From NCBI GenBank assembly GCA_022823085.1, contig JAJDXV010000120.1:1-37927 (forward strand): 37,927 nt of DNA. Direction: 5' to 3'. Under the pieces are notes generated by a model. That model ran no database searches and was not told the DNA's origin. It worked only from the letters and a program-made list of their open reading frames with translations. Below are positions 1 to 8,658 of this stretch, one piece after another (the first letter of the stretch is position 1; each line of letters starts with the position of its first letter). Source of the stretch: Candidatus Poribacteria bacterium. GTDB lineage: Bacteria > Poribacteria > WGA-4E > WGA-3G. Position numbers and translations under genes: made by a program.

Positions 1-140
1 GTGGCGGAAATGGGTTCTACCCGGATGGCACCGCCCTTGGGCTTTCGATTGGAAGCCCCTGTTGTCTTGGTTTAAAACCAGGAAATGTTCCTATAAGGAA
101 CAAAAGGAATCTCCAATCTTTAGATTGGAGAGGATGTCAA
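1..140 (+). mobile_element. Probable right end of an IS200/IS605-type element (partial)
   Basis: No complete gene fits here. A frame is open from position 3 to 155, and two other frames are open for 75 to 187 bases, so the C-terminus of a tnpB-like gene entering from the left is possible but the frame cannot be chosen. Positions 111-130 form a perfect hairpin (8-bp arms CTCCAATC/GATTGGAG, TTTA loop) followed by AGGATGTCAA. From memory, that layout resembles the hairpin plus tail found at right ends of IS200/IS605 elements. A smaller dyad (GTTCC/GGAAC) lies just before it. Read on the minus strand, the same hairpin is followed by ATTCCTTTT and could act as a weak terminator for the protease gene. 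The assignment rests on the layout and remembered similarity only. Confidence 0.4.
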
Positions 141-188
141 TCACCGTTGCAATAGCGTATGGAAATCGCGAGCGGAGCAAAGTGTGAA

Positions 189-213
189 GATCGCGAGCGG
201 AGCTCGCTCCTAC
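189..213 (-). repeat. REP-like palindrome overlapping the protease stop codon
   Basis: The stem GCGAGC/GCTCGC encloses a GGA loop inside the motif GATCGCGAGCGGAGCTCGCT. The stop codon of the C25 protease (TAG, plus-strand positions 210-212) lies in the GTAG end of this motif. A half copy lies at 165-178. A second full copy, with loop GCA, lies at 37854-37878. The two full copies share identical arms and flanks (GATC and CTCCTAC), so this is a dispersed family and not chance. Confidence 0.7.
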
Positions 214-3200
214 CGTAGTATGGCGAGTTTACCTACCTGTTCTATCTTTTTCTTATCCATAAATGCAATGACGCGGTAGAAATACACGCCGTTGGCGCAC
301 CGTATGCCTATTTCATCTCTACCGTCCCAACCGGTTTCGTTCGTGCCGCGATTCGCGCTGGCATCGACAAGCGTGCGGAGGAGTCTGCCATTAACGCTGT
401 AAATTTTGATTGTGACGCTGTCCGCGGGCTGTGTAAGGTTGTAGGTGAAAAACGTCTTTCTGTCAACCATCGGGTTCGGGACATTGAAGACTTCACTGAG
501 CGCGACCTTTTCATTTAGTGTAAAGGACACAGCGAGTTCCGCGACGTTTTCACTGGTGTCTGCAGCGGTAATCTGGAGTTGATATTCGCCATTAGCGAGG
601 TCGGGCGCGTACGTAATAGCGGCGTTCGCGGGGGTTGTAGGATCGAAAGTTTCGTTGTAACGACTCGCGTCTAACAGTGTAGGTGTCTCATATAGGTTTC
701 CGAAATTGAATCGAAAAGTGGTTTCGTCAAGTGCGCTATCGTCGGTGAGGTTAATGGTGAAGTGCGGTTGCTCTGTGAGAACGGCTCCGTCTGTTAGGGT
801 TTCGTCATAAGTTCCTTCTGTCGCGCTTGTGTCGAGTGTGGTAACTTGGATGTCGATGGTAGGCGGTGTGATATCCGGTGCTTCAACGACAAAGAATCTA
901 TAAGTAATGACACCGTCATCGCCCCCGATGGCGTTCCCATTGAAATCTTGTGCCTTGATGTTAAAGGTATGTTCACCCGGGAAGAGGATAGGGCGATAGT
1001 TGATCGGTACGATCTCAATTCCGCCTTGCATGCGGAGTTCGTAGTCGGTGACAGGTTCAAAGGGTCCATCGTCCTTCTGCTGTTCAAAGGTAAAGAACTC
1101 GGTATCAATCCCGTTTGTATCCTGTAGAACGATAGATATCTCAGGTCTCGGTGGGATGACGCTACCGGTCTGTGGTTGAAGACCGTCTACCCATAGGTTG
1201 AAGGTAGGCGGTTCTGTGTCGGTACTACGGATGAGCGCGAACTGCGTGAGTTCGGTGACCTCTGTTGAGATTGACGCGACGCGAGCGGTACTGAATTTAA
1301 TTTTATCGCCGAATTGAAAGTCTTCGGGGCCGCTGTCGACGAAAACTTCAAATCCGAGGTGCGTCAGAAAGATAGGTTCGTTTACTCTTCCGCGGACTTT
1401 GATCCCGTTCGGGAAATATGAGGGTTCATTAGAAGTGTCGCGCAGTTCGTAGTGGTTGGCATCGATAAAAAAGATGAACCAATCGCCTGTTTCAAATTCC
1501 CCTTTGGGTCCGAGTCTGGTATCCACCCTTGCCTTTCCGTTCCCGCGATTTGTGCCCCATATCTCTGTCAGAACAACGTTCCCTTCGGTATCATAGTCGG
1601 TTTCAAAAGCCAGAACATCGCCAAATTCAAAGGTATAGTTGGCATCAGGGGGCGGGTTTTCTTGGCGCGGAATCCATAATTCTAAACCGAACACGTCCTC
1701 TCGGAACGGGTTATCGAGTTGTCCAATCCGATCAATTTTTTGGATTGTTGTGTCTTGCTTCCGCTTGAAAAACACCTCGTATTCATCGTCATCAAGGAAA
1801 GTGATAACCCAAGTTGCTGCGGGTGTGAGATTCGGATTGATACTGATTGCCTCGATTTCTAATTTCTGTTGGCTGCCATTTTCTATTTGTGTCGGTGTGA
1901 CGTAATTTTCGAGGCGGAAATCGCCTTCAGGCGTATAGTTGATTTTCGATGGCAAACGTCGCCATGCAGACAAATGGCTTTCAGGAGCAGAGGTTTTTGA
2001 TGGATCAGCGTCCTCTTGCTGACGGATTTCTTGCCATGCATAGATCGCTAATTGATTTGCGAGTTGTGTTAGTTCATATTCGAATACGGGATTGTTCCGT
2101 GGAATTTCGGTCTCTTTCTGTACAATGTCTTCCAAAGCACTGACATCGAATCGGAATTTAAGTGTTGCGGGTTTCGCGAGTGCTGTGGTCCCTGTCCGAA
2201 ATGCGGGTTGGTAGTATTGGGCGACGGCTTCACCTTGTCGTATGAGTCCTCGTCTGAGTGCGGCGACGCGGGGAATCGGTGCGAATTGGAGATCGGGTTG
2301 GCTCGGTTCCGCGGGCAGTTGTGAGGTAACGGCAAGTGGGATCCCGGCTGCGTTTTGTGTTTTGGTTTCAAGTGCATCGGCGGGGAAGTGGACGTCAAAG
2401 ACTCTGTCTAAACTAAAAGCGAGTAGTTCTTCTTCTGATTTATAGTTAAAATCGTTGACGACCAAAGAGATGTGGTGTTTGTTATCAAAGCGGCGCGCCT
2501 CTTCAACATTGCCGTCGATTTTATCGTCAATACTGGGGTCTTCTGGGTCGGCGAGGACATAAATCCTGTGGATGCCTGTCTTAAGGGGGACGTTCAGGTT
2601 GAGGGTGGCTGTTGCGCGTTGCCAGACATAAGTTCCTTCCACCCAATCTGTGGCTTTGACGGTTGTTGTCCCGATAATATCGGCACCTTCGTCAACGATG
2701 AGATCGCCATCAGCATCGGGGTTCCCTTGGGCAAACACGATTTCGATATCAGCGAGTATAGGCCGTTCACCGTTATTGATCAGTTCTGCTACGAGTTGGT
2801 AGCCGTTCCGATCTTCATCGAAAACATACTGAATCGGTGTGCGCTCCGTTTTATCTGTGCCGATAGCGATATTGGGTCCGTCAGGGACTCTGACGACGTA
2901 GCGTTCGAGTTTCGATGGCATGACGACCTCGTTTCCGTTGGTGTCGGTGATGAGAATTCTGTAGCGTATCTGCCGTCCGCTTCTCGGTAGCGGGATCGGT
3001 GTTTCGAGTTCGTACCACTGTCCGCCGAGTGGGACATCACCGAGTGGTACACGTGCTGGGATCATAGGGGTTATTGTGTCTTCATAATTGGTAGCCGTAT
3101 CATCCCATAGAACGCTTATATCTCGTATGCCGCCGGGTCCTTTGTCATCAACGACGAGGGCACTGATATTAAGGGTGTCGGTGACTTTGGTATCAAGTGT

Positions 3201-6200
3201 TTCGCGAATGTCTTGTACGACAGGTGTGTCGATCGAGAATCGGGTTCCGCCGACAGCGGCACGCGTGTCGTCGTGTGCAAAGATGCGTACAAATCCGCCG
3301 CCCGGTATTGCGTTATTAGGAACATCGATCCGAATGGTGCCGTATTCTCCCTGCCAGACTCTACCGCCTGCTTGTCGCGTGAGGTCGTTGCGGAGGTTGT
3401 CATCAAAATTATTTGCGAAGGCTGCGAAAGCTGTCAGGTTCTCGGTGCTGAAATCGGATGCGCGCGTAAAGGTCAGACCTTCTGCGCCGCCGACTCCGGA
3501 ATCTCGGCGGACTCCGACTTCATTTGCCTTGATAACAATCTTGTGTGTATCGTTGAGTGTGGTGCGTTCGAGTTCCACCTTTACGTCAAGTTGCGGACGT
3601 GCGAAACGGGAAGCCGGATCCCCGAAAAGTGTGTATTGTTCGGTCCCAGGTATCCAATTTGCGTTCTGGATCCGCGTGATAAAACTGATTTTGGCATCAG
3701 CAATAATGTGTCCTATCGTTGGTTGTAATGTGGTGCTGTTTGTTGCTAATTCTGGGGACACTTCAGGGACTCGAAAAAGTGCTTCAAAAAGGTCGATATC
3801 AAACGCTGCATTTGCTGAACCGTAGGTTAACCGGGTGGCTGAAAGTGTTGCAATTGCGCCGTATTTCCCGAGTAGAAATTGTTCACTGAGGCAGAAATTT
3901 CCGAATTGTTGTGGTTTATCGAATTGTCCGTTGAGGCAGGTCGTTGTAATGACAAATGGGAGGTATGGGTTCCGTAAATTGACGACATCCTCGATTCTGA
4001 AGATGGACTCATCTGCCCACGTCTGGCTTCCACCGTGTCCGGCGTATTCGAGGACGAGTGCGCCTTTATTAATTGCGGAACGGATTGTTCTGCGTGTGTT
4101 ATCAGGACTTTTAATTTTTCGGAGATAAATTTGGTGGGTGTCATATCCGACGGGTATGACCTCTTGTATGAGTTCATCTCGGGAAGTCTCAAAAACGATG
4201 TCGGATGGGTTGTCAATCTCGTTATCAGCGACCTGAATTAGCGTGCCTTGCCACAGCCCGATCTTAGGATTTTCCTCGTAGTTGATGATCTTTTCGATCA
4301 TAGTTGTGAGTGCTTCAGGGGTTTGTACGGAGAGTCGTCCTATGAGCATATCAGGGAGTGGGTCATCACCACTGATATTAACAAAGCGCTGGTCCATGGA
4401 GGTTTCGCCGCTTGCGGGTGCCCAACCGTGGTATGTCGGCACAAAATTCGGATAGAGATTATAGGTGCCGGGAAATGTGGTATCTCGGCGATAGATTTCA
4501 ACTGTAGCGTTTTTGTAGTCGTAGTGTGCATCGCCGACGAGAAGTACGTAAGTAGGTGCGGGCTGCTGATAGTTGTGATAGGCGTACCGCAGAAACTTTT
4601 GGATAGCGAATGGATTGAAGAGACCGTCACTGAATTCGTTGTAGATGTCGTTAATGTCAACGACGAGGGTTTTCAAGCCTTGCGAGCTTCGGAAATCGAC
4701 GAGTGGGGTAATACTTTCGGCGAAGGTCGGGTGTGTGATGAAGATATAATCGACTTGGTTGCCAGGGTTTTTCAACGATGTCGGTGGTGTCGGAATGAGT
4801 GCGTTGATGCTTCGATAGCGGGTGCGCCCTATTACGAAATAACGTCTGTAATTGTTAACGGTATCTTCAAACCGGATCTGATGTTTGACCCCTGCCGGGG
4901 AAACGGCTCCACCCGTAAGTTTGCTCGTAATGCCATTCTCATTGAGTTGGTATACATCTATTGTTTCGTCAATGATGTTTCCGATGCGGTATTGGACTTG
5001 GCCGCGGTGGAGTGGTTCGGTATGGGTATTAAATTCGAGACGGTTGTTGTCTGCCTGAAAAGTCCGCCAGTAGTCAATTTCGTACCAGTCGAGGTAGAAA
5101 TCGTAAGAACCTGGTGGTGTTTTGTTTCTATCGAGTGCCTCGATCCGCATAAGATTGGTAGCATCGTGGTGGACAAGTTTTGCCTCAATATCACGGGTTG
5201 CGATTTGGAAGGCTTGCCGTCTCCATTTTTCGTTTCTACCGAGTTGATTATTGTTGAAAATGATACGTGCTTCGTGTCCGGCATTCGCTTTATAGGATGC
5301 GCCTTGGAATTTGATACGCAGCTTCGCGGATCGCTCAATTGTACCTCTCGGTATTGCCATGGGTAACTTGATGGGGATATCTTTTCGGTCACCACCACGG
5401 AAGGTAACGCCGAAATAGTGGTCTGCGAGTTCGGATTTAATGTCGTGGGCTTCCAAAACATCGTGATGTCTATTTTCTTCAAAGCGTTCACGCGTTAAAA
5501 AGGCTTTCGGTGTTGGCGAGTTTTGCGTTTGTGGTGTCGCGTCTCGGACTTCTATGCGCGATGCTTCAAGACCTGCAGCGGGTTCTCCATGCAAGCCGAA
5601 TCGGAGCCAGTAAACATTTTCGTCGGTAAATTTGTTGTCTGCTAAAGCCCGTCCGTAGAAGACGAGTTGATCGCCAGGGTCGAGTGTGTTGTTTCCGTTT
5701 TCATCAAAAATATAGATACCTTGCTTTTTCCCACCGCTCTCCAATCGAATCGTGTCAAGATCGACAGTTTCTGGTTCAATTTTGGCATGCGCCTGGATAT
5801 TGTTATAGGTAATCTTAAACATGTCTGTTCTGGTGACAGGGATTCTAAAACGGCGTGTGTTGGCAGTTATCAGGGGCGGTGCTCCGGGCGCATAGACTTC
5901 GTTTGTAGCTTCGTAAGATGTTCGGCGTTGTTTGCGCCACGGCTTCGCTTGTTTGTAGTTCCACAATGTGCCTTGGAATAGATGCTCAAAAACGGGTGAT
6001 GATTTTCTGAAAGAAGTAGGGGCAGTCGGGATGGATGCAGCATTACCGATAGCACCGGTTACTGGAGAGGTCGGAAAATGCACCCGAAACGTCACAACAG
6101 CAAAGATTTTTAATTGCTTGGTTGCGGGGTTGTATTGGAGGGGGCTGATTTGTAAATTCCCGATGCGTTGATCTCGTACGAAGCCGCCCGGGGTGACCTC

Positions 6201-6647
6201 TACAAGTTGTGTTGGGTAGAATCCTTGCAAAGTTTGGGGAGGGTCTGTCGGATCGAGTGTCGGGAAAATCGGATCGTCAGGTGTGATACGAACGTTTTCA
6301 ACGGTTTTAATTTGTGAGCGCGCTTGAATAACTGTAACGACCGGTGTTCCGGTGGTCGGAATCCCGATGCGTTGCGTGTAAATCGGTAGCCGCGGTTTGC
6401 CTACGTCAAGTGTCGAATCGGCACCTTCAAAATGTATCTCAGTGAATCCATCTTCGGAATTACCGTCAGTAGCCGGAGATCGTGTTTGTATCTTGAGTTC
6501 TGGCAAGACGAAGCGTGCGGTAAAGGTGTCCGCCGTCATTGTAAGTGCCTGTAACGGTGGTTCCGATTGTGTTTGACCGATGGCGATTCGCATCGGGGCA
6601 GTCGTAAACGTAAAGAGTATGGCGAAAAAAATAAGCGTCTTTTTCAT
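210..6647 (-). CDS. Large secreted C25 (gingipain-like) cysteine protease
   Basis: This 2145-residue protein starts with a signal peptide (KK followed by a hydrophobic run to about residue 24). It continues with a C25-type propeptide region containing GKPRLPIYTQRIGIP at about 83-97. The peptidase domain spans about 630-1010. The catalytic dyad is visible as His871 in EYAGHGGSQTW and Cys904 in TTTCLNG. Their spacing of 33 residues equals that known for arginine gingipain. About 1000 residues of Ig/CARDB-like repeats follow. The last 90 residues (NPMVDRKTFFTYNL ... GVYFYRV) match the FlgD-like/type IX sorting-type C-terminal domain. In other bacteria such proteins are PorU-type sortases or secreted proteases; no other type IX component is in the window. 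The protein should be exported and surface-attached or released. Its stop codon lies in a REP-like motif. pdxA lies 229 bases upstream on the same strand. Confidence 0.9.
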   Translation of the reverse strand: MKKTLIFFAILFTFTTAPMRIAIGQTQSEPPLQALTMTADTFTARFVLPELKIQTRSPATDGNSEDGFTEIHFEGADSTLDVGKPRLPIYTQRIGIPTTGTPVVTVIQARSQIKTVENVRITPDDPIFPTLDPTDPPQTLQGFYPTQLVEVTPGGFVRDQRIGNLQISPLQYNPATKQLKIFAVVTFRVHFPTSPVTGAIGNAASIPTAPTSFRKSSPVFEHLFQGTLWNYKQAKPWRKQRRTSYEATNEVYAPGAPPLITANTRRFRIPVTRTDMFKITYNNIQAHAKIEPETVDLDTIRLESGGKKQGIYIFDENGNNTLDPGDQLVFYGRALADNKFTDENVYWLRFGLHGEPAAGLEASRIEVRDATPQTQNSPTPKAFLTRERFEENRHHDVLEAHDIKSELADHYFGVTFRGGDRKDIPIKLPMAIPRGTIERSAKLRIKFQGASYKANAGHEARIIFNNNQLGRNEKWRRQAFQIATRDIEAKLVHHDATNLMRIEALDRNKTPPGSYDFYLDWYEIDYWRTFQADNNRLEFNTHTEPLHRGQVQYRIGNIIDETIDVYQLNENGITSKLTGGAVSPAGVKHQIRFEDTVNNYRRYFVIGRTRYRSINALIPTPPTSLKNPGNQVDYIFITHPTFAESITPLVDFRSSQGLKTLVVDINDIYNEFSDGLFNPFAIQKFLRYAYHNYQQPAPTYVLLVGDAHYDYKNATVEIYRRDTTFPGTYNLYPNFVPTYHGWAPASGETSMDQRFVNISGDDPLPDMLIGRLSVQTPEALTTMIEKIINYEENPKIGLWQGTLIQVADNEIDNPSDIVFETSRDELIQEVIPVGYDTHQIYLRKIKSPDNTRRTIRSAINKGALVLEYAGHGGSQTWADESIFRIEDVVNLRNPYLPFVITTTCLNGQFDKPQQFGNFCLSEQFLLGKYGAIATLSATRLTYGSANAAFDIDLFEALFRVPEVSPELATNSTTLQPTIGHIIADAKISFITRIQNANWIPGTEQYTLFGDPASRFARPQLDVKVELERTTLNDTHKIVIKANEVGVRRDSGVGGAEGLTFTRASDFSTENLTAFAAFANNFDDNLRNDLTRQAGGRVWQGEYGTIRIDVPNNAIPGGGFVRIFAHDDTRAAVGGTRFSIDTPVVQDIRETLDTKVTDTLNISALVVDDKGPGGIRDISVLWDDTATNYEDTITPMIPARVPLGDVPLGGQWYELETPIPLPRSGRQIRYRILITDTNGNEVVMPSKLERYVVRVPDGPNIAIGTDKTERTPIQYVFDEDRNGYQLVAELINNGERPILADIEIVFAQGNPDADGDLIVDEGADIIGTTTVKATDWVEGTYVWQRATATLNLNVPLKTGIHRIYVLADPEDPSIDDKIDGNVEEARRFDNKHHISLVVNDFNYKSEEELLAFSLDRVFDVHFPADALETKTQNAAGIPLAVTSQLPAEPSQPDLQFAPIPRVAALRRGLIRQGEAVAQYYQPAFRTGTTALAKPATLKFRFDVSALEDIVQKETEIPRNNPVFEYELTQLANQLAIYAWQEIRQQEDADPSKTSAPESHLSAWRRLPSKINYTPEGDFRLENYVTPTQIENGSQQKLEIEAISINPNLTPAATWVITFLDDDEYEVFFKRKQDTTIQKIDRIGQLDNPFREDVFGLELWIPRQENPPPDANYTFEFGDVLAFETDYDTEGNVVLTEIWGTNRGNGKARVDTRLGPKGEFETGDWFIFFIDANHYELRDTSNEPSYFPNGIKVRGRVNEPIFLTHLGFEVFVDSGPEDFQFGDKIKFSTARVASISTEVTELTQFALIRSTDTEPPTFNLWVDGLQPQTGSVIPPRPEISIVLQDTNGIDTEFFTFEQQKDDGPFEPVTDYELRMQGGIEIVPINYRPILFPGEHTFNIKAQDFNGNAIGGDDGVITYRFFVVEAPDITPPTIDIQVTTLDTSATEGTYDETLTDGAVLTEQPHFTINLTDDSALDETTFRFNFGNLYETPTLLDASRYNETFDPTTPANAAITYAPDLANGEYQLQITAADTSENVAELAVSFTLNEKVALSEVFNVPNPMVDRKTFFTYNLTQPADSVTIKIYSVNGRLLRTLVDASANRGTNETGWDGRDEIGIRCANGVYFYRVIAFMDKKKIEQVGKLAILR

Positions 6648-6876
6648 GTTTTTTTAACTGTTTTTAACTATTAAGTTTCTGTGCATCGCTCCACTACGTT
6701 CCGCGATGATTTCTATTTAGAAGCGAGTCGTCGAAACGAAGTGGAGGGTTTTTGCTGGGGTGTTTCTTAAGACAACAGAGGACGACATATTGACCCCTAT
6801 AACCCTGATTGAACCTTAACCAACAACTCGTGCCTTAGTCAAAGTATCGGAGTCGAGTTGTTGGTTAAAGGAAAAT
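6648..6876. repeat. Intergenic repeat element with long hairpin (6816-6868)
   Basis: The space between pdxA and the protease contains a 15-bp perfect inverted repeat (6816-6830 and 6854-6868, arms TTAACCAACAACTCG) with a 23-base loop. Just before it, CATATTGACCCCTATAACCC resembles the stretch at 18789-18815. Just after it, AAGGAAAATTTAAAA resembles the end of the element at 18649-18838. The pdxA stop codon lies in this AT-rich end. On the minus strand the hairpin directly follows pdxA and could end or protect its transcript, but no clear T-run follows it. A segment AAACGAAGTGG at about 6735 also recurs, inverted, in the repeats near 18725 and 22729. Confidence 0.55.
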
Positions 6877-8022
6877 TTAAAAGATCGCGAGTTGTGTGGC
6901 GCTGTTTAGTGCTGCGACAAGACTGCTCTCGCTTGCAATACCTTTACCGGCGATGTCAAACGCTGTTCCGTGGTCCACACTGGTACGAATTATAGGCAGC
7001 CCCAGGGTGACGTTTACCAGTTCACCGAATCCAAGGAGTTTTATCGGTATATTGCCTTGATCGTGATACATAGCGATGACGGCGTGCCAATGTCCGTGAT
7101 TCGCTTTCACGAAAAGTGCGTCAGCTGGGAGCGGACCGTCTATTATAGCGTTTGGTGTCTGTGCTTGTGAGATGGCTGGCCGGATAAAACGTTCTTCTTC
7201 GTCTCCGAACATCCCGTTTTCACCTGCGTGAGGGTTCAGTCCGGCAACGGCAAGTCGCGGTTCAGAAATACCGCAGCGCATCAGTGCTTGTTGCGTGATG
7301 CGGATAACTTTCACGATTCTTTCAACAGAGAGAGATTTCGGTACATCGGCAAGGGGGATGTGATTTGTAACGAAAGAGACCGCAAAGCCGACATGTTTAT
7401 CTCTAACACCGTTATTCATATTTGTGTGCAACGCTTCAGGTGTGCAGAGCATCATGACGACGTCAGGCGTATTCGTGAAAGCGGCAAGCATTTCGGTGTG
7501 TCCTGGATGCGGGGATCCGGCGCGTTTTATGGCTGCTTTGCATATTGGTGCAGTCGTGATAGCGTCAAGTTCTCCGCACATCGCGAAATGTGTCGCGACT
7601 TCAATCGCTTTGACAGCGGCGAGACCTGCACGCGCATCTATGGTGCCGGGGCGGATTTCCGCCGGCGTTATTGCGGAGACATCAAGCACATCAATTGTCC
7701 CACAGATTGCCGATGCTTGTTCTGGTGTTTTGATGCTGTTAATTTTTAATCTTGTCTGTGTCCGTTTTGAGCCTTCCGGACGAATTTCACTAACGGATGG
7801 TATCAGTTGACACGCTTGTTCAAGGATGGCTGGGCTCCCGATCACAATTGGCTGGCAGAATGAATATATGTTTTTGTGTGTGAGTGCCTTGACGATGATT
7901 TCGGGACCGATACCGGCGGCATCGCCCATGGTGATGCCAACCCGCCGTCTATTTATGGAACGCGATGTGTGCGTTTTGGAGACAATCTTTTCGGGTTGGA
8001 TGTGGTGTTCTGTGGGAATCAT
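6877..8022 (-). CDS. pdxA: 4-hydroxythreonine-4-phosphate dehydrogenase PdxA
   Basis: PdxA oxidises 4-phosphohydroxy-L-threonine in the DXP-dependent route to pyridoxal 5'-phosphate; it is a cytosolic, metal-dependent enzyme. The 381-residue product carries the family signature RVGITMGDAAGIGPE near residue 27. The three metal-ligand histidine motifs are present: HPGHTEM, NPHAGENG and YHDQGNIPIK. The first 25 residues (basic, SRSINRRR) extend beyond the usual PdxA start. The ATG at 8022 is kept because no good internal start precedes the signature, but the ribosome-binding site is weak. The stop codon lies in the repeat end TTTTAAATTTTCC. No other vitamin B6 gene is nearby, and rqcP lies about 90 bases upstream on the same strand. 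Confidence 0.93.
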   Translation of the reverse strand: MIPTEHHIQPEKIVSKTHTSRSINRRRVGITMGDAAGIGPEIIVKALTHKNIYSFCQPIVIGSPAILEQACQLIPSVSEIRPEGSKRTQTRLKINSIKTPEQASAICGTIDVLDVSAITPAEIRPGTIDARAGLAAVKAIEVATHFAMCGELDAITTAPICKAAIKRAGSPHPGHTEMLAAFTNTPDVVMMLCTPEALHTNMNNGVRDKHVGFAVSFVTNHIPLADVPKSLSVERIVKVIRITQQALMRCGISEPRLAVAGLNPHAGENGMFGDEEERFIRPAISQAQTPNAIIDGPLPADALFVKANHGHWHAVIAMYHDQGNIPIKLLGFGELVNVTLGLPIIRTSVDHGTAFDIAGKGIASESSLVAALNSATQLAIF

Positions 8023-8028
8023 TTAAAG

Positions 8029-8115
8029 TTCTTGGTACGGCGAGTACGCCTTTTGGTTATAAGTTGTTGGTAACGCAATCAAAAACCTCTTAACTTATAA
8101 CTTCTTAACTTATAA
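8029..8115. repeat. Intergenic mosaic of AGTTATAAGTT-type repeats
   Basis: The gap between pdxA and the S4-domain gene is built entirely of repeats. GGTACGGCGAGTACGCC followed by TTTTGGTTAT (about 8034-8060) is a near copy, in inverted orientation, of the stretch at about 8621-8651. A 15-base unit CTTAACTTATAACTT follows as an imperfect tandem up to the rqcP stop. The palindromic AACTTATAAC/GTTATAAGTT pieces can pair with each other. Confidence 0.6.
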
Positions 8116-8385
8116 CTATTCGCTCGGTTTTAGCTGACGATAAAGTGTTTCAGCGCGCGCCCGTGAGACGTTTCCAGTGGGGAGTTCGACGACTTCGTAT
8201 TCTGGTTCAGGTGTATCCTCAATGCCCGTTGGATGCGGCATGCGAATTACGTCGCCTACAGCGAGCATCTTTCCGGCTTTTGCGGTATGTCCATTGACAC
8301 TCACTGCGCCTTTGCTACAGAGGGTATTTGCAATTGTGCGCCGTTTTACGAGACGGCTGACTTGTAGGAATTTATCTAATCGCAT
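8116..8385 (-). CDS. rqcP: S4-domain RNA-binding protein, RqcP (YabO)/Hsp15 type
   Basis: This 89-residue protein is almost entirely one S4 domain, MRLDKFLQVSRLVKRRTIAN followed by SKGAVSVNGHTAKAGKML. The start and length match Bacillus RqcP (YabO) closely. RqcP is known to work with RqcH on stalled 50S subunits, helping add alanine tails to nascent chains. Hsp15 in proteobacteria is related but longer. The placement next to lon, clpX, clpP and tig fits a protein-quality-control role. The symbol is assigned by remembered similarity; the family-level call (S4 RNA-binding) is firm. The stop codon TAG runs into a TTATAAGTTAAG repeat. Confidence 0.8.
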   Translation of the reverse strand: MRLDKFLQVSRLVKRRTIANTLCSKGAVSVNGHTAKAGKMLAVGDVIRMPHPTGIEDTPEPEYEVVELPTGNVSRARAETLYRQLKPSE

Positions 8386-8395
8386 TTTAAAAGTT

Positions 8396-8452
8396 GTTAG
8401 TTGTTGGTACGCTGCGCTTTAGGTTATAAGTTAAGAGTTCTCTTTCCAATAA
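8396..8452. repeat. Intergenic repeat with ACGCTGCGCTTT core
   Basis: TTAGTTGTTGGTACGCTGCG, then CTTTAGGTTATAAGTTAAGA, has the same frame (TTGTTGGTACG ... GGTTATAAGTT) as the copy at 8029-8068 but with a different insert. The 12-base core ACGCTGCGCTTT recurs at 12795-12806 and, inverted, at 12881-12892. Confidence 0.5.
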
Positions 8453-8620
8453 CTATAGTAAAGTTTAGAATTAATGGAACACTTTGCATAGGTTCGGTTG
8501 GAATGCAGATCGCATTTGGGTGAGTACACCGCGATGCACTTCGCATCTGGGCGTGTACGCCGCAAAAACCGAACCTACCGGGGGAGGAAAGTGTCTCTTT
8601 ATTTTTAGGTTTCACTATAA
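8453..8620. mobile_element. MITE-like element with ~35-bp terminal inverted repeats
   Basis: The ends 8453-8487 and 8586-8620 are imperfect inverted repeats, about two thirds identical by hand alignment, sharing TATAGT near the tip and ACACTTT at the inner edge. Further in, an 11-bp perfect inverted pair TAGGTTCGGTT/AACCGAACCTA lies at 8489-8499 and 8567-8577. The centre has two 23-base tandem units (8510-8532 and 8541-8563; TCGCATYTGGGYG ... TACRCCGC). There is no coding capacity worth naming. The size (168 bases) and terminal repeats suggest a non-autonomous transposable element; its parent transposase is not in the window. Confidence 0.55.
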
Positions 8621-8658
8621 TAACCAAAAGGGCGTACTCGCCCGTACCAATAACCACT

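Noticed and set aside
4248..5366. Open frame of 372 codons on the plus strand, and several others at 2472-2990 and 3088-3825
   Set aside because: They lie wholly antisense to the C25 protease, have no recognisable domain or ribosome-binding site, and reflect codon bias of the long real gene.
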